A stretch of 7,406 bases of DNA, from positions 1 through 7,406 of the forward strand of contig DDIP01000064.1 of assembly GCA_002338605.1 (NCBI GenBank), written 5' to 3'. A program made the position numbers and the translations under genes. How positions within the stretch are numbered: the stretch's first letter is position 1; each line of letters starts with the position of its first letter. The notes under the pieces are model-generated. The model ran no database searches, was not told the DNA's origin, and saw only the letters and a list, made by a program, of their open reading frames with translations. The stretch comes from Proteobacteria bacterium UBA1847. Its GTDB lineage: Bacteria > Pseudomonadota > Gammaproteobacteria > Steroidobacterales > Woeseiaceae. Positions 1-5,406 of the stretch are shown piece after piece.

Positions 1-557
1 ACCGCCGCTTCAATCTCAAACCGGATTCCGCTGGCGACGACTATGCCGCCATGGCCGAAGCACTGCGTCGCCGCTATACACGCGTCAAGAAAGGTGAAGT
101 ACCTCTGCCGGACGTCCTTTTCGTGGACGGCGGCAAAGGACAGCTGTCGGAGGCCGTGAAAGTGCTCGGCGAATTGGAACTCGACTGGTTGAACGTCGTT
201 GCCGTTGCTAAAGGGCCGTCGCGCCGGCCAGGTGCCGAACAGCTTTTTCGCCCCGGCGATTCGCGACCGATCAGCCTGGCGGCAGACTCATCGGCACTGC
301 TGTTGATCCAGCAAATTCGCGACGAGGCCCATCGATTTGCGATCACCGGTCACCGCCAGCAACGCGCCAAAACGCGTCGTACATCCAAACTGGAGCAGAT
401 TCCGGGCCTGGGCCCGAAGAAACGGCGGGAATTATTGCGGCAGTTCGGCGGCCTGCAGGGTGTCAATGCTGCCGGCGTCGATGATCTCATTGAAGTCCGC
501 GGTATTAGCCGAAAGCTGGCGGAAACCATATACAATGCTCTGCATCTTGAAAACTGA
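1..557 (+). CDS. uvrC: UvrABC excinuclease subunit C, C-terminal part (5' truncated by the window)
   Basis: This is the last 184 codons of UvrC, the nuclease subunit that makes both incisions around DNA damage in nucleotide excision repair. The frame is open from base 3 to the TGA at 555-557, so the gene begins upstream of the window. The fragment opens with the conserved RRFN...GDDYAAM block. It then shows the RNase H-like endonuclease domain responsible for the 5' incision, with LFVDGGKGQL (putative catalytic Asp) and IRDEAHRFAI followed by HR..R.K. The end is a tandem helix-hairpin-helix DNA-binding module, IPGLGPKKRRELLRQFGGL and then VRGISRKLAETIYNALH. UvrC is usually about 600 residues, so roughly two thirds is missing: the GIY-YIG 3' nuclease domain and the UvrB-binding region. 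pgsA follows after 18 bases, the usual gammaproteobacterial order, which suggests a shared transcript. Confidence 0.97.
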   Translation, partial: RRFNLKPDSAGDDYAAMAEALRRRYTRVKKGEVPLPDVLFVDGGKGQLSEAVKVLGELELDWLNVVAVAKGPSRRPGAEQLFRPGDSRPISLAADSSALLLIQQIRDEAHRFAITGHRQQRAKTRRTSKLEQIPGLGPKKRRELLRQFGGLQGVNAAGVDDLIEVRGISRKLAETIYNALHLEN

Positions 558-565
558 TGAAAGTC

Positions 566-573
566 AGGGTGAC
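566..573 (+). promoter_or_regulatory. Ribosome binding site of pgsA that supports the TTG start
   Basis: AGGGTGAC lies just before the TTG at 576. GGTGA (568-572) can pair with the distal ACC-containing part of the 16S rRNA 3' tail, which explains the short visible gap of three bases. No ATG in the pgsA frame lies near the conserved N-terminus, so this site favours the TTG start. Confidence 0.5.
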
Positions 574-575
574 TT

Positions 576-1148
576 TTGAAACTTAATCTTGCAAACATAC
601 TGACGCTGTTTCGAATTGCTGCTATTCCACTTGTGGTCATTTGTTTTTATAGCGCGATTCCCTATGCGCGCCCGATCGCGGCTGTCCTGTTTGGTATTGC
701 CGCTGTCACGGATCTCGTCGATGGCTGGGTCGCAAGGCGCTACGGCCAGACTTCTCGATTTGGCGAATTTCTCGACCCGGTTGCGGACAAGCTGATGGTG
801 TCGATTCTGCTCGTGATGCTGGTGCAGGCAGAATCGAGCTGGTTCGAAGACATCATCGCGATGTTTATTATCGGGCGCGAAATCACTGTTTCGGCATTGC
901 GCGAATGGATGGCGACGATCGGCGAACGAGCCAACGTCAAGGTGTCGACAGCGGGCAAGATCAAGACAACGCTGCAAATGTTCGGCATTGGCTTCATGGT
1001 GTACCACAACGAAATGTTCGGCATCCCGATTTACACGGTCGGATTCGTCCTGCTATTGCTGGCTGCCGTCATGACCCTCTGGTCCATGCTTATCTACCTG
1101 AAAGCCGCCTGGCCCTTTATAATCAACGATCAGGAGGCGCCGGGCTAA
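576..1148 (+). CDS. pgsA: CDP-diacylglycerol--glycerol-3-phosphate 3-phosphatidyltransferase
   Basis: PgsA is an inner-membrane enzyme. It transfers a phosphatidyl group from CDP-diacylglycerol to glycerol-3-phosphate, the committed step towards phosphatidylglycerol and cardiolipin. The 190-residue product has the full CDP-alcohol phosphatidyltransferase signature D46-x2-D49-G50-x2-A53-R54-x8-G63-x3-D67-x3-D71, with all four metal-binding aspartates present. It also has the typical N-terminus NLANILTLFRIAAIPLV and several hydrophobic segments (about residues 8-28, 33-45, 75-83, 88-100 and 145-180). Length matches the family (about 180-190). The start is TTG; the protein begins exactly where family members begin, and GGTGA precedes it. 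It follows uvrC by 18 bases and precedes a tRNA-Gly gene, as in E. coli. Confidence 0.96.
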   Translation: MKLNLANILTLFRIAAIPLVVICFYSAIPYARPIAAVLFGIAAVTDLVDGWVARRYGQTSRFGEFLDPVADKLMVSILLVMLVQAESSWFEDIIAMFIIGREITVSALREWMATIGERANVKVSTAGKIKTTLQMFGIGFMVYHNEMFGIPIYTVGFVLLLLAAVMTLWSMLIYLKAAWPFIINDQEAPG

Positions 1149-1167
1149 GGCGGGGTGCATTTTGACC

Positions 1168-1195
1168 TTGACTTGAGCCTGCCACGAGATAGAAT
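1168..1195 (+). promoter_or_regulatory. Candidate sigma70 promoter of tRNA-Gly
   Basis: TTGACT (1168-1173) and TAGAAT (1190-1195) are each one mismatch from the sigma70 consensus and 16 bases apart. Transcription would start near 1202, about five bases before the mature tRNA. The stretch between the -10 and the start (CTCGGCCC) is GC-rich, as in stable-RNA promoters under stringent control; that control is an inference. A second -35-like hexamer, TTGACC (1162-1167), abuts the first but would leave a 22-base spacer. Confidence 0.7.
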
Positions 1196-1206
1196 CTCGG
1201 CCCACC

Positions 1207-1282
1207 GCGGGAATAGCTCAGTTGGTAGAGCGCAACCTTGCCAAGGTTGAGGTCGCCAGTTCGAACCTGGTTTCCCGCTCCA
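1207..1282 (+). tRNA. glyW: tRNA-Gly (anticodon GCC)
   Basis: This is a 76-base cloverleaf. The acceptor GCGGGAA (1207-1213) pairs with TTCCCGC (1272-1278), with discriminator T1279 and an encoded CCA (1280-1282). The anticodon stem CAACC/GGTTG (1233-1237 and 1245-1249) closes the loop TTGCCAA, with anticodon GCC at 1240-1242. The T arm contains GTTCGAA. It reads glycine codons GGC and GGU. The position directly after pgsA equals that of E. coli glyW, which is why the symbol is used. It has its own promoter and terminator here, so it is probably a single-tRNA transcript, possibly with read-through from pgsA. Confidence 0.97.
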
Positions 1283-1290
1283 AATACCTG

Positions 1291-1318
1291 AAAGGCCACT
1301 CAATCGAGTGGCCTTTTT
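1291..1318 (+). terminator. Intrinsic terminator after tRNA-Gly
   Basis: An 11-bp perfect stem, AAAGGCCACTC (1291-1301) and GAGTGGCCTTT (1306-1316), closes the four-base loop AATC. T residues continue to 1318, making a run of five. It starts eight bases after the tRNA CCA and would end the tRNA-Gly transcript. Read from the other strand it has only three T residues after the stem, so it would be a weak terminator for the minus-strand gene ending at 1371. Confidence 0.92.
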
Positions 1319-1370
1319 CGTTTACGGCGCTGCGGGAGATTCGTCCGCATGGCCTGCGAGACGACAAAAA

Positions 1371-2573
1371 TCAGTCGTAAAATCCTGCGATTGGGACTCG
1401 GACGGAAACCACCTTGCTGAGTCCAGCGATCTCGTCAGTCCAGGCCAGCAGGAGTTCATCGCCACTGCGCAGCAGTTGCGGCACGATGTGTGCCAGTGCG
1501 GTGCGGCCCACCGTATAGACGAGGCCAACCTTGCCATCGGAGGTTAGCCCGCGAATCTTGATGGCATAGCTGTCGTCTTTTTCTTTCTCGAGCCAGCTGA
1601 CGACATAGGAATGCCGGTCGATTGCCGCGACACCGACATGGCCCTGTGGCGACCGGGTCGATACGAGCACTGGTTCCGAGAAAGCCTTGCCGGAGTTCTT
1701 CGAAAATGCGGTTTTGACGACAGGCTTGTTGTCGGCGGCGGTGAACCAGGCGATGGCGACGAGATCGTCGCTTGTGTCGATCGCGGGACCATTGACCGGG
1801 CAACCGGATATTACCCAGCCATCGTTTGCGATGGCCTCACCCGGTTGCCAGCGACCGTCAGCCTGCCGGGCGAGGTAGATATCACGCACTTCATCCTCGG
1901 TGCGGTTTCGATAAACGGCGACGGCACCGTTGTCGGTCAGCGCGACACTGGTCTGGCAGCAGTCGCACACCAGGTCATCGAGCAGCGTCTCGTCAGTAAT
2001 GCCGCCGTCGCCTGAGACCACGGCTCCCCGCAGCGTCATTCCGCCTTCCGGTGTTTCACGACCGTCCAGCCAGATCATTCCGGTACCGGCCGGTGCCGGA
2101 TAGGTTGAAACGAAACCGTGCTCCGTCGGTGTGCCATCATCATGCGGACTGGTTGGTTTGCTCCACGATTGGCCGGAGTCGTCGCTCCAGGATGTAAGTA
2201 CCTGGTAAGCATAGGGCTCGTCACCGGCATAACTCAGCCAGTGTGCCAATAATCGGTCCCGTCCTGTCGGCTGAACGGCGGGCAGGTCAGCCCAGTTTAC
2301 GAACATTTGCGGATCTGCAACCGCCTCGATCGCGGGTTGCCAGCTACCGTTTGTGTAACGAGAAAACAACAACCTGGGTGGGTCGTCCCCGTGCTCCATC
2401 CAGCTCAAAATAACCGTGTCGCGTGGACCCTTAACGAGACGCGGACCGAGGGCCGGTTGACCGGCGGGGACAGACGCTGGCACCGGATCCATGAATACCG
2501 GTAGAGGCTTATCGCTGCAGGCGCCAGCGGCAAGTGCTGCGACCAATGCAATTGATATGTAGCGGTGTTGCAT
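1371..2573 (-). CDS. Predicted sialidase/BNR-fold lipoprotein with CDCC and GCPVNGP motifs, function unknown
   Basis: The frame extends up to an ATG at 2654. I prefer the internal ATG at 2573, giving 400 residues, because it starts a clean signal peptide (MQHRY, hydrophobic core ISIALVAALAA) ending at a lipobox-like AGAC with Cys19. The product is therefore probably exported and lipid-anchored. The mature part reads as a beta-propeller of the sialidase superfamily. It has a canonical Asp-box SxDxGxxW (S130 to W137), a degenerate second one (S291 to F298), and recurring strand patterns such as VILSWMEH and LLLAWTDE. It also carries WLDGRE (168-173), C203-D-C205-C206 and G257-CPVNGP. From memory these features recur in a poorly characterised 'sialidase family protein' group. 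Sialidase activity should not be assumed: I do not see the full arginine triad. It lies antisense between two tRNA genes. A -10-like CATAAT (2585-2580, minus strand) sits so close to the ATG that its transcript would be nearly leaderless. Confidence 0.8.
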   Translation of the reverse strand: MQHRYISIALVAALAAGACSDKPLPVFMDPVPASVPAGQPALGPRLVKGPRDTVILSWMEHGDDPPRLLFSRYTNGSWQPAIEAVADPQMFVNWADLPAVQPTGRDRLLAHWLSYAGDEPYAYQVLTSWSDDSGQSWSKPTSPHDDGTPTEHGFVSTYPAPAGTGMIWLDGRETPEGGMTLRGAVVSGDGGITDETLLDDLVCDCCQTSVALTDNGAVAVYRNRTEDEVRDIYLARQADGRWQPGEAIANDGWVISGCPVNGPAIDTSDDLVAIAWFTAADNKPVVKTAFSKNSGKAFSEPVLVSTRSPQGHVGVAAIDRHSYVVSWLEKEKDDSYAIKIRGLTSDGKVGLVYTVGRTALAHIVPQLLRSGDELLLAWTDEIAGLSKVVSVRVPIAGFYD

Positions 2574-2598
2574 ACGGTGATTATGCGCCCATTTCGAG

Positions 2599-2626
2599 TG
2601 GACTGCAGGGTCAGTCGCTGTATACT
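2599..2626 (+). promoter_or_regulatory. Candidate promoter of the tRNA-Cys/tRNA-Leu pair
   Basis: TGGACT (2599-2604, four of six matches to TTGACA) and TATACT (2621-2626, five of six matches to TATAAT) are 16 bases apart. They are followed by a GC-rich stretch; transcription would start near 2633, about 44 bases before tRNA-Cys. A promoter is expected here, because the upstream terminator and the antisense gene separate this pair from tRNA-Gly. It lies in the 103-base divergent region shared with the start of the minus-strand lipoprotein gene. Confidence 0.5.
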
Positions 2627-2676
2627 TCGACGCCTGCTCAACGGCGCGGCCCATCGCCGCTTCGTTTGACCGCCGG

Positions 2677-2750
2677 GGCTAGGTGGCAGAGTGGTCATGC
2701 AGCGGACTGCAACTCCGCGTACGCCGGTTCGATTCCGACCCTAGCCTCCA
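2677..2750 (+). tRNA. cysT: tRNA-Cys (anticodon GCA)
   Basis: This is a 74-base cloverleaf. The acceptor GGCTAGG (2677-2683) pairs with CCTAGCC (2740-2746), with discriminator T2747 (the U73 identity base typical of tRNA-Cys) and an encoded CCA at 2748-2750. The anticodon stem GCGGA/TCCGC (2702-2706 and 2714-2718) closes the loop CTGCAAC, with anticodon GCA at 2709-2711. The T arm contains GTTCGATTC. It decodes UGC and UGU. Only 15 bases separate it from tRNA-Leu, so both are likely processed from one precursor, as for E. coli cysT-leuZ. Confidence 0.97.
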
Positions 2751-2765
2751 TTTTTCCTGCGCTAC

Positions 2766-2852
2766 GCCCGGGTGGCGGAATCGGTAGACGCAACGGACTT
2801 AAAATCCGTTATCCGAAAGGGTGTGCGGGTTCAAGTCCCGCCCCGGGCACCA
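2766..2852 (+). tRNA. leuZ: tRNA-Leu (anticodon TAA)
   Basis: This is an 87-base class II tRNA with the long variable arm expected for leucine. The acceptor GCCCGGG (2766-2772) pairs with CCCGGGC (2842-2848), followed by A2849 and an encoded CCA at 2850-2852. The anticodon stem ACGGA/TCCGT (2793-2797 and 2805-2809) closes the loop CTTAAAA, with anticodon TAA at 2800-2802. The variable arm lies at about 2810-2825 and the T arm contains GGTTCAAGTCC. It reads UUA and, by wobble, UUG. No clear intrinsic terminator follows within about 100 bases; only a 6-bp hairpin without a T tract is visible at 2911-2926. Confidence 0.97.
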
Positions 2853-2980
2853 ATTTATCCTGCCGTCAGTTGGCGACACAGATCACACATCGAACCACGA
2901 CTGGTTAACAGTTTTCGATTGAAAACCGCCCATTTGCTGGCGGACGTGGGCAAGGAATGTCAAAACAGATCTTCGACTTT

Positions 2981-2986
2981 CGGAGA
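2981..2986 (+). promoter_or_regulatory. Ribosome binding site that decides the start of the small Cys4 protein
   Basis: CGGAGA ends six bases before the ATG at 2993, a good Shine-Dalgarno with normal spacing. The earlier in-frame ATG at 2957 has AAGGA directly touching it, which is too close to work. The downstream start is preferred. Confidence 0.55.
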
Positions 2987-2992
2987 ACCGTT

Positions 2993-3226
2993 ATGGCTTC
3001 GACAACCAAAGTTTCCGATGATAATGTTGACTATCGTTTGCTGAATCGCCTCAGCAACCTGGTGATCTGTTGCCGTTGCCTTCGCCGGGGCAAAGTGACC
3101 CCGGTGCCGCAGGTGATTTCGGATCGACACCGCCTCACCAATGAGTGCCCCGATTGCCGGCAGGAGTCAGTCAGCCGGTACACCAGCAATCGTGCCCTTG
3201 GTAAATTGCTGACGCTCACGCGCTAA
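2993..3226 (+). CDS. Small four-cysteine (zinc-ribbon-like) protein, function unknown
   Basis: The product has 77 residues from the ATG at 2993. A longer 89-residue form from 2957 is possible but has poor ribosome-site spacing. Two CxxC knuckles are visible: C26-C-R-C29, and C52-P-D-C55 about 22 residues later. The spacing suits a single structural zinc site of the zinc-ribbon or treble-clef kind; His46 and the extra Cys27 lie nearby. The rest is polar and basic, with many Arg and Leu (LLNRLSNL near the start, [12 protein letters not shown] at the end), and has no signal peptide or membrane segment, so it is probably cytoplasmic. I do not recognise the family; nucleic-acid or protein binding is only a guess. 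It is followed by tdk after 50 bases on the same strand and may share its transcript. Confidence 0.72.
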   Translation: MASTTKVSDDNVDYRLLNRLSNLVICCRCLRRGKVTPVPQVISDRHRLTNECPDCRQESVSRYTSNRALGKLLTLTR

Positions 3227-3243
3227 CCACGTGCCTCGGTCGT

Positions 3244-3264
3244 GCATCGTTCTCGAAGCGATGC
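3244..3264 (+). other. Inverted repeat just upstream of tdk
   Basis: GCATCG (3244-3249) is matched by CGATGC (3259-3264) across nine bases, with a further TTC/GAA match inside that leaves one G unpaired. The hairpin ends 12 bases before the tdk ATG. No T run follows, so it is not a standard terminator. It could affect tdk translation or be a protein-binding palindrome; the sequence does not decide. Confidence 0.3.
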
Positions 3265-3276
3265 GACAATACGCCG

Positions 3277-3855
3277 ATGGCCAAAATGTACTTCTATTAC
3301 TCGTCGATGAACGCGGGCAAGTCCACCGCACTGCTGCAATCCAGTTACAACTACAAAGAGCGTGGCATGAATACGCTGATTCTCGCGCCTTCGCTCGACG
3401 ACCGCTACGGTGCCGGAAAGGTAACCTCGCGAATCGGTATCGATGCAGACGCGACGATTTTTCAGAAAAACGATGACCTGTTCGAGTTGATCGAAAACAC
3501 CGACAAGCAGCAGAAGCTGCACTGCGTCATGGTCGACGAGGCACAGTTCCTGACACGCGACCAGGTATTTGCTCTGGGCGAGGTCACTGATCGGCTTGGT
3601 ATCCCGGTGCTGGCCTATGGCCTGCGTACGGACTTCCAGGGCGAGCCCTTTGAGGGCAGCAAGTACCTGTTGGCTTGGTCGGACAATCTCAATGAATTGA
3701 AGGCAATCTGCCACTGCGGCAGCAAGGCGACAATGGTCGTTCGCCTGGACAGTGACGGCAATGTTGTGACCGAGGGATCGCAGGTCGAAATCGGCGGCAA
3801 CGATCGTTATGTTTCAATGTGCCGCAAGCACTTCAAGCAGGAATTCTGCGCTTAG
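3277..3855 (+). CDS. tdk: Thymidine kinase, type II (zinc-binding, TK1-like)
   Basis: This cytoplasmic enzyme phosphorylates thymidine to dTMP with ATP in the pyrimidine salvage pathway. The 192-residue product matches the compact type II family (about 190-205). The P-loop is SSMNAGKS (9-16) and the Walker B region is VMVDEAQF (84-91), with E88 as the expected catalytic base. The lasso/thymidine-binding stretch is [13 protein letters not shown] (113-125), and the [14 protein letters not shown] block is at 173-186. The structural zinc site is complete: C145, C147, C182 and H185. The ATG at 3277 fits the family N-terminus [16 protein letters not shown], though no strong Shine-Dalgarno precedes it. 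It follows the Cys4 protein gene and converges on the AAA+/FHA gene, with only five bases between the two stop codons. Confidence 0.97.
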   Translation: MAKMYFYYSSMNAGKSTALLQSSYNYKERGMNTLILAPSLDDRYGAGKVTSRIGIDADATIFQKNDDLFELIENTDKQQKLHCVMVDEAQFLTRDQVFALGEVTDRLGIPVLAYGLRTDFQGEPFEGSKYLLAWSDNLNELKAICHCGSKATMVVRLDSDGNVVTEGSQVEIGGNDRYVSMCRKHFKQEFCA

Positions 3856-3860
3856 GCAAC

Positions 3861-5141
3861 TCAAGTCTGGATGGTTGGCAGATTTTCGCTTGCCGTTGGG
3901 AGCAGTGCGGTATTCTCGCGGGCCAGTAAATTGCGCATGTCCTCGAGTGTTTTCATTATCGCCGTGTCATCAAACTCATGACTCGTGACGTCACCCGGCG
4001 TCGCATGCGGATCGTGAAACTTGATCCTGTGGTGACCGATCGTAATAACGTCATCGTGTGACAGAACGTGATTGGATACTCGAATTGAATTGACAAACGT
4101 TCCGTTGCTGCTGTTCAAATCCATCAAGAACGTGGTCGACGCGTGGCGCACGAGCAAAGCATGATGACGGCTGATAAATCGACTGTTGATGGCGATATCG
4201 TTGTGCGCCGAACGACCAAGCAGTATGCGTTTCCTGGTCATTGTCACATCGCTCATAACGCTGCCGTTATTGGTCACGATCAGTCTCGGTGGCGCCGCAG
4301 GAACCAGTCTGTCCGGTTCAACATCCGCCTGCACAGTGTCGTCCCAGGTTCCGGGCGGCAGGCTGGGGTGTTCGATGCTGCTCAGTGAGACCGGCAGACT
4401 GTGTGATCGAGCAAGCGCCAGCAATGCGACGCGATCCACAATGCCAGGCCAGCCACCGGATGCACGCCAGATATCCTCACAAATGGAATCCGGGAATACG
4501 AAAGCCGGGAACTGACTTCCCGCAGCCTGCAGTTTTGCCTGCAAATACTCTTTCGTTTCGGCGCGATTCATTGGGCGCAGGTGGAAATCGTGAACCAGCC
4601 GACTGGCAATCGGCGCCATGGCCCTGGCCGTCATCATGGCTTTCAGAGAGCGATCGCTGACCAGGATCATTTTCACAGCATGGCCGGTCCGAACTCTTAG
4701 TTCCGCCAGCTCGCACAGCGCTCGCAATGCGCTTGGGTTCAGTTCGTGAGTGTTTTCTATGATGAGTAGCGGCGCCTCGTGTGATGCAGCTTGCTGCAAT
4801 GCGAAGACACGCAACAAGCCGAGCAGTTCGTTTGCCGAACTCGTTTCAAGGTCGTAGCCGAATTGTCGGAGTATCGAAATCAGGAGCCGGGTCGTATTGA
4901 GGCCTTTGCCATCAATGACGGCGATTGCATGGTCGTCCGGCAAAGACTCGACAAAGCCGCGTATCAACGTGGTTTTGCCTGACAGCGGCGGTCCCTGCAG
5001 CAGCGACAGGCCGGAGCGGTGCTTCCGGGTATCCGCCAGCATTTCGAGTGCCGCAACTTTGGACGCATAGGTGACGACAGCGAGGGGTTTCCCGTGAGTC
5101 GGGAATGGTTGCTCTGTAAGGCCCGCTGTGCCTAAGTCCAT
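3861..5141 (-). CDS. ExeA/GspA-like AAA+ ATPase fused to a C-terminal FHA domain
   Basis: The 426-residue protein has two modules. Residues 1-250 resemble the cytoplasmic ATPase part of ExeA/GspA: GLTEQPFP near the start, Walker A GPPLSGKT (50-57), sensor 1-like MILVSDRSL (158-166), a LRPMNRAETKEYL segment (188-200), and SGGWPGIVDRVALLAL (228-243). Walker B is unusual, LLIIENTHEL (125-134), where the family normally has DE before the A/T. A linker rich in Pro, Asp and Val (about 255-285) leads to an FHA domain (286-377) with the phosphothreonine-binding signature G309-R310, S324-R-H-H327 and N343-SSNGTFVN351. A further 49 polar residues end the protein. There is no signal peptide, membrane helix or peptidoglycan-binding domain, so it is probably cytoplasmic and may respond to a Thr-phosphorylated partner. 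The ATG at 5141 has GCGGGA about eight bases upstream. No kinase, phosphatase or secretion gene is visible beside it. Domain calls are secure; the role is unknown. Confidence 0.9.
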   Translation of the reverse strand: MDLGTAGLTEQPFPTHGKPLAVVTYASKVAALEMLADTRKHRSGLSLLQGPPLSGKTTLIRGFVESLPDDHAIAVIDGKGLNTTRLLISILRQFGYDLETSSANELLGLLRVFALQQAASHEAPLLIIENTHELNPSALRALCELAELRVRTGHAVKMILVSDRSLKAMMTARAMAPIASRLVHDFHLRPMNRAETKEYLQAKLQAAGSQFPAFVFPDSICEDIWRASGGWPGIVDRVALLALARSHSLPVSLSSIEHPSLPPGTWDDTVQADVEPDRLVPAAPPRLIVTNNGSVMSDVTMTRKRILLGRSAHNDIAINSRFISRHHALLVRHASTTFLMDLNSSNGTFVNSIRVSNHVLSHDDVITIGHHRIKFHDPHATPGDVTSHEFDDTAIMKTLEDMRNLLARENTALLPTASENLPTIQT

Positions 5142-5336
5142 AAGTAAAATCCCGCAGACTAAGAAGTCGCGTTAGAATGGTATCGTCAGGTTTCGGTCGG
5201 TTTTTTTTAATCGCTGTTGACCGGTTCAATCAGTCTACGATTCGGCCTTTATTCTTGTAAACCGGGAATCTGTAACTCCTTCGAAGTCAGTAATGCACAG
5301 ACGATTATTCGAATCGCCTATAGGTAAGTGATGTAA

Positions 5337-5402
5337 ATGTCGGAAAAACAGGGAAGTTTGAACTCGAATTTTGCAAGGTCTGTGAACCGCGACAGAGCGT
5401 AA
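5337..5402 (+). other. Possible 21-codon leader ORF before ccmA
   Basis: ATG at 5337 opens a 21-residue frame, MSEKQGSLNSNFARSVNRDR plus Ala, ending at TAA 5400-5402, only four bases before the ccmA TTG. The upstream GGTAAGTGA is a poor ribosome site. If translated, ribosomes ending here could restart at ccmA. The peptide has no recognisable motif, and chance is a real alternative. The rest of the 265-base divergent region (5142-5406) shows no convincing sigma70 promoter by eye; it holds a T8 run (5201-5208) and the palindrome CCTATAGG (5317-5324). Confidence 0.2.
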
Positions 5403-5406
5403 GGTA

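Noticed and set aside
2574..2654. Longer N-terminus of the lipoprotein from the ATG at 2654
   Set aside because: It would put 27 polar residues in front of a clear signal peptide with a lipobox and would span the candidate promoter region.
1371..2676. The lipoprotein gene as cargo of an integrated mobile element at a tRNA gene
   Set aside because: No integrase or transposase is present, and I see no copy of the 3' end of tRNA-Gly or the 5' end of tRNA-Cys at the opposite edge that would mark attachment-site duplication. Base composition looks similar to the neighbours.
2911..2926. Terminator for the tRNA-Cys/tRNA-Leu transcript
   Set aside because: GTTTTC-GATT-GAAAAC forms only a 6-bp AT-rich stem and no T tract follows.
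3223..3714. 163-codon open frame on the minus strand under tdk
   Set aside because: It is antisense to tdk, whose motifs are intact, and its translation shows no recognisable domain.
5201..5208. T8 run as the tail of an intrinsic terminator on the plus strand
   Set aside because: The bases before it (GGTTTCGGTCGG) contain no inverted repeat that could form a GC-rich stem.
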